Source of the DNA: Candidimonas sp. SYP-B2681 | Lineage (GTDB): Bacteria; Pseudomonadota; Gammaproteobacteria; Burkholderiales; Burkholderiaceae_B | Reading direction: 5' to 3' | DNA length: 64,000 nucleotides | NCBI RefSeq assembly: GCF_003971065.1 | Contig: NZ_RYDV01000001.1 | Coordinates: 1-64,000, forward strand | In this document: positions 24,873 to 33,157 of the stretch, piece after piece | Layout: each line of letters opens with the position of its first letter | Numbering within the stretch: the stretch's first letter is position 1 | Notes under the pieces: model-generated | The model's input: the letters and a program-made list of their open reading frames with translations, nothing else | Told to the model about the DNA's origin: nothing | The model's database searches: none | Made by a program: the position numbers and the translations under genes

Positions 24873-25787
24873 GTGCGAAAGATGATAAGAAAAGTAGGTT
24901 TCATCGGCTTGGGCACGATGGGCCAATGGATGGCGGCCAACCTTATCAAGGCGGGCTTTCAGCTCATCGTCCACGATGTGGCGTCCGAGGCTGTTGCGAA
25001 AACCGTCGAGGCGGGGGCTGCCGCTGCGGACAGCCCGGCAGAAGTCGGCAGGCAGTCGGATGTGGTCATACTAATGTTGCCCAATACGCCCGATGTACAG
25101 TCGGTGCTGTTCAGCAACGATGGTCTGATTCACACCCCGCCGGCGAAGCGCTTGATCGTCGACATGAGCACGATCTCCCCGGTGGCTGTGCGTCAATTTT
25201 CCGCCGACCTTGCTGCGAAGAAGATCGCGTTCCTGGATGCTCCGGTATCGGGAGGCCCCACAGGCGCGCGCGACGCGAGCCTGACCATCATGGTCGGAGG
25301 CGACTCGGATGCATTCGAAATGGCCCGACCGGTACTGAACGCTCTGGGGACTAGCGTTACGCACGTCGGAAACGCAGGTGCAGGCCAAACATTAAAGCTG
25401 TGTAATCAGTTGATATGTGGCGTTAATATTCAGGCCATTTGCGAGGCGCTGGCATTGGCACGAGCGTCCGGGATAGATCTAAGTTTATTGCGCCAGGTCT
25501 TATTGGGCGGATCCGCAGTGTCCTGGATGCTAGACAAGCTTGGCCCCGCGATGATAGATCGTGATCCCGCGGCCGGATTCCGCATAGACTTAATGTTGAA
25601 GGATTTGAAGCTGGTACAGGAACTGGCGTTTGAGTTATCGGTGCCCCTTCCGGCAACGGCGCTGGTGACGACGCAGTATCTGGATGCGCGGGCGCATGGT
25701 GAAGGGTCAAACGGTAATCAGGCCCTGTTCACCGTGTATGACCGCAGCTCGAATCAGGCTGGACCTCCAAAGAGGGCGTCTGAATGA
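24873..25787 (+). CDS. NAD(P)-dependent beta-hydroxyacid dehydrogenase
   Basis: 304 aa from GTG 24873, four bases after AAGGAG; ATG 24882 is the alternative. Rossmann motif KVGFIGLGTMGQWMAANLIKAG, substrate loop DAPVSGGPTGARDASLTIMVGG near residue 123, catalytic Lys in GAGQTLKLCNQLI near residue 170, and DLMLKDLKLV near the end. Family includes 3-hydroxyisobutyrate dehydrogenase, tartronate semialdehyde reductase and L-threonate dehydrogenase. The start of the following permease overlaps its stop by 4 bp, so translation is coupled. Confidence 0.9.
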   Translation: MRKMIRKVGFIGLGTMGQWMAANLIKAGFQLIVHDVASEAVAKTVEAGAAAADSPAEVGRQSDVVILMLPNTPDVQSVLFSNDGLIHTPPAKRLIVDMSTISPVAVRQFSADLAAKKIAFLDAPVSGGPTGARDASLTIMVGGDSDAFEMARPVLNALGTSVTHVGNAGAGQTLKLCNQLICGVNIQAICEALALARASGIDLSLLRQVLLGGSAVSWMLDKLGPAMIDRDPAAGFRIDLMLKDLKLVQELAFELSVPLPATALVTTQYLDARAHGEGSNGNQALFTVYDRSSNQAGPPKRASE

Positions 25788-26464
25788 TAGGGCTGGATTT
25801 TTCAGTGGTGTTTGAACGTTGGGACATGATCCTTCAAGGCATGTACCTGACCATGCAGCTGACCGTGGTCGCAACGGCTTGCGGGTTTATTCTGGGCACC
25901 TTTTGCGCCATCGGAAAACGCGGAAAAATCGTATGGCTACGCAAAGTATGCAGCTTTTATATTGAAGCCATCCGGAACACGCCTTTGCTGGTGCAGATTT
26001 TTCTGGTGTATTTCGGCTTGTCTAATATGGGATTGTCTTTGCAAGCCATTACGGTGTCCATGGCGGCGCTAACCATCAACGTGGGTGCCTATTCGGCGGA
26101 AATCATGAGAGCCGGGTTCGATTCTATCGAAAAAGGCCAACTCGAGGCGGCCGAAACCTTGGGGCTGACGAGGCGGCAAGTGTATTGGCATGTGATATTG
26201 AAGCAGGCTTTAGAACGGGTATATCCGGCACTGACCAGTCAGTTCGTGCTGCTGATGCTGGCTTCGTCCATTTGTTCGCAGATATCGGCCGAGGAATTAA
26301 CCGCGGTTGCGAACTTCATTCAGTCCGATACCTACCGGCCATTCGAAACCTACATCGTGGTGGGCATCCTATATGTTTTCTTGTCGATTCTTTTAAGGCT
26401 TGTGTTCTGGATATTGGGCCTCGTGATTTTTCCGCGGCGTAGAAACCTTCAGGCGTTCATCTAG
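25784..26464 (+). CDS. Polar amino-acid-type ABC permease, subunit 1
   Basis: 226 aa, HisQ/HisM family. Five to six hydrophobic segments; EAIRNTPLLVQIFLVYFGL is the family start motif, and the EAA loop is EAAETLGLTRRQVYWHVILKQAL. Overlaps the dehydrogenase gene by 4 bp and is followed after 9 bp by its partner permease. Forms the heterodimeric inner-membrane channel of the cluster's importer. Confidence 0.92.
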   Translation: MIGLDFSVVFERWDMILQGMYLTMQLTVVATACGFILGTFCAIGKRGKIVWLRKVCSFYIEAIRNTPLLVQIFLVYFGLSNMGLSLQAITVSMAALTINVGAYSAEIMRAGFDSIEKGQLEAAETLGLTRRQVYWHVILKQALERVYPALTSQFVLLMLASSICSQISAEELTAVANFIQSDTYRPFETYIVVGILYVFLSILLRLVFWILGLVIFPRRRNLQAFI

Positions 26465-26473
26465 AGGCGGCAA

Positions 26474-27130
26474 ATGGGGCAAAGTTTCGCAGTTGGATAT
26501 CTGCTGTTTCTGGCCAAGGGAGCGTTGTGGACCATAGGCCTCTCGACGATCGCCTTGATCGGCGGCGGCGTGCTGGCCTTGATCGTCGCGCTGTGCCGAA
26601 TTTCGGCATTGCGATGGCTACGGCTTACTACGGCGCTGTACATACAGCTTATTCAGGGCACGCCCGTACTCGTTTTGATGTTCCTGATGTATTTCGGACT
26701 GCCATCGATAGGGCTATCTGTTTCGCCTCTTTTGGCCGCATCGGTATCGCTGTCGGTATACGTTTCCGCATACTTGGGCGAAAGCTGGCGAGGTGCCATA
26801 CAGTCTGTTCCTAAGGCCCAATGGGAAGCCGCTGAGTGCCTGGCTTTATCACGGTGGCAAAGAATGACTAAGGTGGTGTTGCCGCAGGCGGTCAGAATTG
26901 CCACGCCGCCCACCGTCGGGTTTATGGTGCAGATTATAAAAAACACGTCGCTGGCCTCGGTGGTGGGCTTCGTCGAACTGGTCAGGGCCGGGCAAATTGT
27001 GAATAACACCATTTTCCAGCCTTTCTTTATCTACCTGCTTATCGCTATTCTTTATTTTTCGATGTGTTATCCCTTGTCTATTTTCAGTCGAAAACTTGAG
27101 GCCAGATCCGGAGAAAAATCTTATGCATAG
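26474..27130 (+). CDS. Polar amino-acid-type ABC permease, subunit 2
   Basis: 218 aa. Same family: YIQLIQGTPVLVLMFLMYFGLPSIGLS near residue 56, EAA loop EAAECLALSRWQRMTKVVLPQAVRIATPPTVGF. Overlaps the true ATPase start by 8 bp. Pairs with the preceding permease. Confidence 0.92.
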   Translation: MGQSFAVGYLLFLAKGALWTIGLSTIALIGGGVLALIVALCRISALRWLRLTTALYIQLIQGTPVLVLMFLMYFGLPSIGLSVSPLLAASVSLSVYVSAYLGESWRGAIQSVPKAQWEAAECLALSRWQRMTKVVLPQAVRIATPPTVGFMVQIIKNTSLASVVGFVELVRAGQIVNNTIFQPFFIYLLIAILYFSMCYPLSIFSRKLEARSGEKSYA

Positions 27131-27878
27131 CGTTATGGACGAAATCGGCCGCGAAGTGGTGGTCAGCCTCAAAGACGTGCATAAAAAATTCGGCAATACC
27201 GAAGTCCTTCGGGGCGTAAGTATGGACGTCGTCAAAGGCGAAGTCGTCGCCATTATCGGGAAAAGCGGGTCGGGAAAAAGTACGGCACTTCGTTGCATGG
27301 ATCTCTTGGAATCCATCAACGGAGGAACCATTACCGTGTGTGGGCACGAGGTTCACCGCCCCGGCGTGGATCTCAAGTCCCTTAGGCTGGACATCGGCAT
27401 CGTGTTTCAAAGCTATAACCTGTTCCCGCATCTGACAATCGAAGAAAACGTCATGCTCGCGCCGACTGCGGTTAAGAAGATTCCAAGAAAAGAGGCCCGC
27501 GATCTGGCTCACCGGGTATTGGGCCAGGTGGGCTTAATAGACAAAGCCAGGCAATATCCCGAACATCTATCGGGCGGTCAACAGCAGCGGGCGGCCATCG
27601 CCCGATCTTTGGCGATGGAACCCAAAGTAATGCTCTTTGACGAGGTAACCTCGGCCCTTGATCCACAGCTCACTGGAGAGGTGCTGCGGGTCATCGAGGA
27701 TTTAGCTACCAAGGGCATGACCATGATTATGGTCACTCATGAAATGAACTTCGCGCGCAAGATCGCCGACACCATCATTTTCATGAATGAAGGCAAGGTT
27801 TGGGAAAAGGGGGGCGCCAGCATTCTGACGAATCCCCACACCCCAGAGCTAAGGGAGTTTTTGCAAAACGAACTCTAA
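27123..27878 (+). CDS. ABC transporter ATPase, polar amino-acid type (GlnQ-like)
   Basis: 251 aa from ATG 27123, which has GGAGAAAA before it; the frame is open nine more codons from a TTG. Walker A GKSGSGKSTAL, Q-loop IVFQSYNLFPHLTIEENVMLAP, signature LSGGQQQRAAIARSLAMEPKVMLFDEVTSALDPQ (C-loop plus Walker B), switch histidine TMIMVTHEMNFAR. Energises the two permeases; C-terminus has the usual PHTPELREFL. Confidence 0.95.
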   Translation: MHSVMDEIGREVVVSLKDVHKKFGNTEVLRGVSMDVVKGEVVAIIGKSGSGKSTALRCMDLLESINGGTITVCGHEVHRPGVDLKSLRLDIGIVFQSYNLFPHLTIEENVMLAPTAVKKIPRKEARDLAHRVLGQVGLIDKARQYPEHLSGGQQQRAAIARSLAMEPKVMLFDEVTSALDPQLTGEVLRVIEDLATKGMTMIMVTHEMNFARKIADTIIFMNEGKVWEKGGASILTNPHTPELREFLQNEL

Positions 27879-27914
27879 GACGTTATCTCAGCCGTTAAAT
27901 CCAAAGGAGATGTA

Positions 27915-28718
27915 ATGATGAAAAAAACAACTATCGCGGCCTCGATGCTGTGCATGCTTGGGATATTCGCCGCGGGCGGGGGCGTTGCCCATGCCGATGT
28001 GTTGGACAATATCGAAAAGAACAAGGTGATTCGTATATCAACCGATCTTGGCATACCGCCGGCGGGCATGATGAGCGCCTCGATGGAGCCCATCGGAGCC
28101 GATGTTGAAGTAGGAAAGCTTTTGGCCAAAGACTGGGGAGTGAAATACGAGCTTATCCAGACGACTGGCGCGACCCGTATCCCCAATCTGCAAACGGACA
28201 AAGCCGACATCGTCGTATCGACCTTGTCGGTGACGCCGGAACGCGCAAAAGTGATCGATTTCTCCAAGCGTTATGCCGTACTGCAGTCGGTCGTGGCGGG
28301 CTACAACGACATACCGGTCAAAAGTCTCGAGACCCTGAAAGGCCATACCGTGGCGGTAACCCGCGGAACCACGCAAGATACTGAATTGACCCCGCAAGCT
28401 TCCAAGTACGGGTATACGGTCGCTCGATACGATGATGACTCTACCCTGGTGACCGCGGCCGTCAGCGGTCAGGCGAAAATGGTCGCGACTTCGCAATCGC
28501 TGGTCGCACAAATCGACAAAAAAATAGGCAAGAACAATTTCAAGCCGCTATTTGTGTTGCGGAATTTCGATTTGGCGATTGGCGTTAAAAAGGGTGAAGC
28601 CCGGCTACTGGCCAAAGTCAACGAGTGGGTCGAGGCCAATCTCAAGAACGGCAAGCTTAACGAGATCTACAAGAAATATTACGGTACCGAACTGCCCGAA
28701 GACATGCGCGGGTCGTGA
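27915..28718 (+). CDS. ABC substrate-binding protein, SBP_bac_3 (amino-acid type)
   Basis: 267 aa, signal peptide residues 1-27 (MMKKTTIAASMLCMLGIFAAGGG). The SBP_bac_3 fold begins at VIRISTDLGIPPAGMMSASMEPIGADVEVGKLLAKDWG; the ligand arginine region is DIVVSTLSVTPERAKVIDFSKRYAV. Periplasmic receptor of the cluster's importer. Family usually binds amino acids, but FadR, dehydrogenase, isomerase and kinase neighbours suggest a polyol or sugar acid instead; inference. Confidence 0.9.
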   Translation: MMKKTTIAASMLCMLGIFAAGGGVAHADVLDNIEKNKVIRISTDLGIPPAGMMSASMEPIGADVEVGKLLAKDWGVKYELIQTTGATRIPNLQTDKADIVVSTLSVTPERAKVIDFSKRYAVLQSVVAGYNDIPVKSLETLKGHTVAVTRGTTQDTELTPQASKYGYTVARYDDDSTLVTAAVSGQAKMVATSQSLVAQIDKKIGKNNFKPLFVLRNFDLAIGVKKGEARLLAKVNEWVEANLKNGKLNEIYKKYYGTELPEDMRGS

Positions 28719-28751
28719 TAAGTTTGTTCAATACTTTTTGGGATGTGCATC

Positions 28752-29195
28752 ATGCGAATTGTTATCGGTTCTGATCATGCCGGCTGGCTCTTGAAAAAAT
28801 CCGTGATGGACATGGTCAAAAGCCTGGGCCACGAGGTTGTCGACGTTGGCAGTTTCAACGACGCTCCTGTTGATTTCCCTGATATTGCCAAACAATTGAC
28901 GGACCAGATCAAGTCGGGCTCTTCCGACCGGGGCATCATGGTTTGCGGCACTGGCGTGGGCGCCTCGATTGCGGCCAATAAAGTCCGAGGCATCCGGGCG
29001 GCCGTTTGTCATGATGTGCACTCGGCACATCAATGCGTTGAGCATGACGACGTCAATGTCATGTGCATAGGCGCTCAGATTGTCGGGCCGTGGTTGGCGA
29101 ATGACCTGGTGTCCGCGTATCTGGATGCCACGTTTTCCACCGACGAAGATTGCAGGCGTCGCGTGGAGAAGCTCCATGAAATGGATAGGACATAG
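28752..29195 (+). CDS. RpiB/LacA/LacB-family sugar-phosphate isomerase
   Basis: 147 aa from ATG 28752; an in-frame ATG at 28743 lacks room for a ribosome site. Begins MRIVIGSDHAGWLLKKSVMD (Asp-His active-site start), continues GHEVVDVGSF, has GIMVCGTGVGASIAANKVRGIRAA with the active-site Cys and phosphate loop, and HDVHSAHQCVEHDDVNVMCIGAQI. Interconverts aldose and ketose phosphates; RpiB relatives also act in tetrose (erythritol) catabolism. Followed by the kinase after 8 bp. Confidence 0.88.
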   Translation: MRIVIGSDHAGWLLKKSVMDMVKSLGHEVVDVGSFNDAPVDFPDIAKQLTDQIKSGSSDRGIMVCGTGVGASIAANKVRGIRAAVCHDVHSAHQCVEHDDVNVMCIGAQIVGPWLANDLVSAYLDATFSTDEDCRRRVEKLHEMDRT

Positions 29196-29203
29196 GAGTC
29201 GAA

Positions 29204-30130
29204 TTGTCTACCACGCGCCCTAGAATTTTCGTACTTGGCATATATGCTGCCGACCTGGTGTTCACCGGAAGCCGGATGCCGGCGCCCGGTGAAACCGTCA
29301 CCGCGTCTAATTTTTTGCGCGGGCATGGCGGCAAGGGGTCGAACCAGGCGATTGCCGCTGCCAGGGCAGGAGCCGACGTATCGTTCTTTACGTTTATCGG
29401 CGACGACGCCTTCGGACATGACGCCGTTGAACTCTGGCAGCATGAAGGCGTCCGCAGTAAAGCGGTGGTGATACCGACGCAAGCAACCGGTGCAGCCGGC
29501 ATTTTCGTGGACTCCCGAACCGGGGGCAATGCCATCACGGTATTCCCCGGGGCATCAAGATTAATGCTGCCGGTCGACGTCGATAAGGTCGAACCTGATA
29601 TCGCCGAATCCGACGTTTTTGTCGTTCAGTTGGAGCAGCCGGTGGACGTGGCCCGGCGCGGACTGGAACTGGCTCGTAGACACCGCGTGACGACCATCTT
29701 GAATCCCGCGCCCGCTCTCAGCTTGCCTGACGACGTTTTCCCACTGTGTGACTTCATACTTCCCAACGAAACCGAAGCTGGCCTTTTGACCGGAGTTTCC
29801 GTAGGTACGTTCGATGAAGCAGAAAGGGCGGCTCGCATGCTTCTAAAAAAGGGTGTGGGCAACGTCATCATTACCCTGGGCGAAAAGGGTGCGCTGTATT
29901 GCGGACCGACTCAGACTTTCCTGGTAGAGCCCGTAGGAATGGGTCCATGCGTGGATACCACCGGCGCCGGGGATGGGTTTACGGCGGGTTTTGCAGTGGG
30001 TTTGGGCAAGGGCCTATCGTTGCCCGAAGCATTGAAATTCGCGGCAACGCTCGCCGGGATTTCGGTTACCCGGCATGGCGCGGCGGCTTCCATGCCGACG
30101 TTGACCGAGATCGAAGTGGCGTTGAAATAA
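29204..30130 (+). CDS. PfkB/ribokinase-family carbohydrate kinase
   Basis: 308 aa starting with TTG 29204, supported by AGGAGTCGAA; no better start lies upstream. PfkB signature 1 is FLRGHGGKGSNQAIAAARAGADVSF near residue 40; signature 2, DTTGAGDGFTAGFAVGLGKG, near residue 252 carries the catalytic Asp and anion hole. Ribokinase-like length. Last gene of the FadR/ABC cluster; it would phosphorylate the imported compound or a dehydrogenase product before isomerisation. Confidence 0.9.
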   Translation: MSTTRPRIFVLGIYAADLVFTGSRMPAPGETVTASNFLRGHGGKGSNQAIAAARAGADVSFFTFIGDDAFGHDAVELWQHEGVRSKAVVIPTQATGAAGIFVDSRTGGNAITVFPGASRLMLPVDVDKVEPDIAESDVFVVQLEQPVDVARRGLELARRHRVTTILNPAPALSLPDDVFPLCDFILPNETEAGLLTGVSVGTFDEAERAARMLLKKGVGNVIITLGEKGALYCGPTQTFLVEPVGMGPCVDTTGAGDGFTAGFAVGLGKGLSLPEALKFAATLAGISVTRHGAAASMPTLTEIEVALK

Positions 30131-30146
30131 GCAAACCTTGTCGTCC

Positions 30147-30965
30147 TTAGACAGTGGGCGCGACCTGCTGCATTACCCTATTTTCAATCATTATGAACTC
30201 ATCAGAATCATCGTCATAATCCCAACGTTCGACTACACAATGCCGAGGCATACCGTCGAATGCATGTCGAATGAGATTGATAGAATTGCTGGAATCATGA
30301 CGAATCCGGGACGACACTGCCGTTCCGGCTTGCACCGCCCATACTTGACGAGGCATATTTGCAACGCGATCATGCAGCCCACAAATAAAAGGGCGATGAA
30401 TGTGGCCACCTAATATCAAGTCGACGCCGGCCTCTGCCCACTTGCTTATTGCTTGTTCGTGACCGCGCAACAAATGTTCCTCGTCGCTTGCGTGCGTTAC
30501 GTGCACAGGCTGATGCGTTACCACGATACGCAATTGATCTTGTGCTGCCTGCTTTAATCGCTGCGCCACCCGTTCGATCTGTCGGACTGAAACTTCCCCT
30601 TCGATATGTCGATAACGCCGCGTCGTGCGTACGCCAATAACCAGCAGTTCCGATGATTCGTGGATCGGCTCAAGATCATCACCAAAAGCTCGTTTGTAAC
30701 GTAAGTAGGGGCGAAATAGGCGGGTGGCCAGGTCAAATAGCGGGATGTCGTGGTTTCCCGCGATGACCAGGCGCGAAGGGATGGCAAGGCGGTCCATGAA
30801 GGCGCTGGCAGCATTGAACTCGACGTTGCGCGCACGTTGAGTGATGTCACCCGACAGAATCACGACGGTGGGCGCTTGGGAATGCGCGAGGCGTTCCAGC
30901 GCCTTAACAACGCGCGCTCGTTCCGTACCGAAATGCGGATCTGAAATATGTAGCGCCACCCTCAT
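30147..30965 (-). CDS. Cytosolic metallophosphoesterase, CpdA-like
   Basis: 272 aa. Calcineurin-like motifs: LHISDPHFGTER at the N-terminus (Asp-His), VVILSGDITQRARNVEF, IAGNHDIPLFD (Asn-His-Asp), VVTHQPVHV and GGHIHRPFI. This is the class III cyclic-nucleotide phosphodiesterase type. Overlaps the upstream lipid kinase gene by 4 bp (ATGA), so the two are coupled. Could hydrolyse cAMP or another phosphodiester; the kinase partner suggests a link to lipids. Confidence 0.88.
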   Translation of the reverse strand: MRVALHISDPHFGTERARVVKALERLAHSQAPTVVILSGDITQRARNVEFNAASAFMDRLAIPSRLVIAGNHDIPLFDLATRLFRPYLRYKRAFGDDLEPIHESSELLVIGVRTTRRYRHIEGEVSVRQIERVAQRLKQAAQDQLRIVVTHQPVHVTHASDEEHLLRGHEQAISKWAEAGVDLILGGHIHRPFICGLHDRVANMPRQVWAVQAGTAVSSRIRHDSSNSINLIRHAFDGMPRHCVVERWDYDDDSDEFIMIENRVMQQVAPTV

Positions 30966-32053
30966 GTCGTATCGCCCATCATGCGGGCTTGCGCAGCGCG
31001 CTGCGGCTCGGTGACCGATTCACCGATCAGGGAGCCATTAACATGGTGGTTCGGGTCCACTGCATGATTACGTTTGATCAGCAGTAGCGGTTCGGGGGAC
31101 ACACGGAACTCGAGCGGTGCATTCAGCCACATAATCTCGCCATCGACGGCTACCTTAATGCGATGCTTGCGCGGATTTTTCTTAGCTATCGTGGGTTCGG
31201 TTCGATGCGCGGCGCGCTTACCCCGGAACAGTCCTAACGGCGCAACCCTAAGGCTGCGAAAACTGAATGCCATCACATTATCGGCATCGCCCAGCTTGCC
31301 TAAGGCACCACGCGTGGCCAGCCACAACATTGCCATCGTGCCCATTGGTTTTACGGCGATGGCTGCCAATTGGCCCTGTTTTACAGCCTCTGCCTGAGGC
31401 ATGCCAACCTGCTCGAGTTGAAGGTGATTATTGCCAATGAACAGCGTAGTGGTTTGAAAGTTAACCCGTTTGCCGGTCAGTTCTAACGACATGTCCAGAT
31501 ATCGATGATCGCCAAATGCTGTGACGATGGCCGCCCACAGGGCGACAAGTCGGCTTCGACCGTAGCGTTGCTTGAACGCTTCACGATCCTCGAGCAGTTC
31601 GGGATAAAAGCCGACGCTGGCATTGACAAGAAAAATACGCTCGTTCACCAGCCCGACCTGCACAGGCGACGGTTTCCCCTGCAATAAATCCTCGAGAGCG
31701 GCGTCTATCTCTTCAGGAATGCCATGGGTTCGGCCAAAATAATTAAATGTGCCTTGCGGGAGCGCGCCAAACAAGCAATGATCAGCCAGAGCGGCAGTTG
31801 CCACCACATTGATTGTCCCGTCCCCGCCGACGGCGACAACGACACCGTTTTCTTTTTTTGCCGCGGCCACCGCACGTTGAATGGTGGCGTCCAGGCTGCT
31901 GATGTCTTCCACGCCGAATATTTGATACCTGCGCGCCGCCGAACGCATGGCAGAGTCAATGGCCTGCCGGGTTGCGCTCGAATCTTGACGCCCCGAGCCA
32001 TCGTTAATAACGAAGAATAATGGCGGTTCAAACGTGTGAGCGCTGGGTTGCAT
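30962..32053 (-). CDS. Diacylglycerol/sphingosine kinase-family lipid kinase
   Basis: About 363 aa from ATG 32053. The frame is open back to 32158, but the extra stretch overlaps the divergent TauE gene, and the domain starts ten residues into the shorter form (PPLFFVINDGSGRQDSS, the ATP-binding NxGSG variant). GVVVAVGGDGTINVVATAALAD is the GGDGT catalytic motif. Late residues (KIRVAVDGEIMWLNAPLEFRV) are the YegS-type C-terminal domain. Phosphorylates a lipid diglyceride at the membrane. Coupled with the downstream phosphoesterase. Confidence 0.85.
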   Translation of the reverse strand: MQPSAHTFEPPLFFVINDGSGRQDSSATRQAIDSAMRSAARRYQIFGVEDISSLDATIQRAVAAAKKENGVVVAVGGDGTINVVATAALADHCLFGALPQGTFNYFGRTHGIPEEIDAALEDLLQGKPSPVQVGLVNERIFLVNASVGFYPELLEDREAFKQRYGRSRLVALWAAIVTAFGDHRYLDMSLELTGKRVNFQTTTLFIGNNHLQLEQVGMPQAEAVKQGQLAAIAVKPMGTMAMLWLATRGALGKLGDADNVMAFSFRSLRVAPLGLFRGKRAAHRTEPTIAKKNPRKHRIKVAVDGEIMWLNAPLEFRVSPEPLLLIKRNHAVDPNHHVNGSLIGESVTEPQRAAQARMMGDTT

Positions 32054-32140
32054 GTGGACAGACAAACGGTCTCGCAATAATGTTGGAATCTCGTTGAATG
32101 TTCTGAGGATCGACGGACCCATATCGGAGAATAGTAACCC

Positions 32141-32902
32141 ATGGATGCGCTCTCCCACTTTTCTGACATGCAGTTCAATTGGCCACTGCTGTCCGCGGTA
32201 TTTGTGCTCGCCGGTATCGTCAAAGGCGTCGTGGGCCTGGGCTTGCCAACCGTGGCGATCGGCTTGCTGGCGTTGGTGATGCCCCCGGCTGAAGCGGCGG
32301 CACTGTTGATTTTGCCTTCATTGTTTACGAATGTCTGGCAGGCAGGTCCCAGGACACTGTGGCCCGTCCTGAAGCGTCTGGCGCCGATGCAAGCCGGTAT
32401 CGTGGTCGGGACGATCGGTGGTGCATGGCTTATTGGCGCGCCCGCGGGTGCATGGTCCAGCATATTGCTTGGGGTGGCTCTTATCGCTTACGCGGTATGG
32501 GGGCTTTGGGGATCGTCCTGGACGTGTCGCCCGAGCCTGGAGTCAAGGCTGGGCCTGGCAGTAGGTGCTGCAACCGGGATTGTCACGGCCGCGACAGGGG
32601 TTTTCGCCATTCCTGCTGTTCCGTACCTGCAGGCGCTGAGCTTTGATCGCGACGCGTTGATCCAGGCGATGGGGCTGTGCTTTACGACATCAACGCTGGC
32701 ACTTGCAGCGGGACTGGTGCTCAACAATAGCCTGTCCATCGACCACCTTGGTATTTCGATGTTGATGCTGCTGCCCTGCATGGCGGGGATGATTGCGGGC
32801 CAGATGCTGCGCAGCAGGCTATCTCCGCCTGTTTTCAAGCGATGTTTCCTGATTAGCTTGGTCTTACTGGGCGTTCATATGGTGGCACGCGAGCTGCTTT
32901 AG
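32141..32902 (+). CDS. TauE/SafE-family sulfite/sulfonate exporter-like protein
   Basis: 253 aa with about eight membrane segments. Family phrase VLAGIVKGVVGLGLPTVAIGLLALVMPPAEAAALLILPSLFTNVWQ near residue 20 and its repeat at VGAATGIVTAATGVFAIPAVPYLQAL near residue 145. Ribosome site CGGAGAATAG before ATG 32141. Divergent from the lipid kinase gene. Probable exporter of a sulfur-containing anion; not certain. Confidence 0.88.
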   Translation: MDALSHFSDMQFNWPLLSAVFVLAGIVKGVVGLGLPTVAIGLLALVMPPAEAAALLILPSLFTNVWQAGPRTLWPVLKRLAPMQAGIVVGTIGGAWLIGAPAGAWSSILLGVALIAYAVWGLWGSSWTCRPSLESRLGLAVGAATGIVTAATGVFAIPAVPYLQALSFDRDALIQAMGLCFTTSTLALAAGLVLNNSLSIDHLGISMLMLLPCMAGMIAGQMLRSRLSPPVFKRCFLISLVLLGVHMVARELL

Positions 32903-32922
32903 CGGCAGGCCAGGGTCAGTAA

Positions 32923-33135
32923 ATGTCATGTACTCTGTCTCAGCATCCCAAGCGCGGAATCTTCTGGGGCTGGGTGCCACGCATCGCACCGATTCTCGTT
33001 TTAGGGCTATTCGCCGCTTTGCTGGTTCCGCGCCTTACGGGGCGATCTTGCCGCGTGCAGTTCCGTGAAACCCGCTATGAAGGCCCGTTTACCAAGATTA
33101 CTGGTGACCGTACGCTTGTTTACCCGGGTCATTAG
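32923..33135 (+). CDS. Possible small membrane protein, 70 aa
   Basis: One hydrophobic segment (IAPILVLGLFAALLVPRL) after a short basic N-terminus, then a polar tail (CRVQFRETRYEGPFTKITGD). The ribosome site is weak and no family is recognised. It follows TauE by 20 bp on the same strand, which is the main support. May be spurious. Confidence 0.3.
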   Translation: MSCTLSQHPKRGIFWGWVPRIAPILVLGLFAALLVPRLTGRSCRVQFRETRYEGPFTKITGDRTLVYPGH

Positions 33136-33157
33136 GGCGGCATGAGGGGCGCCGACG

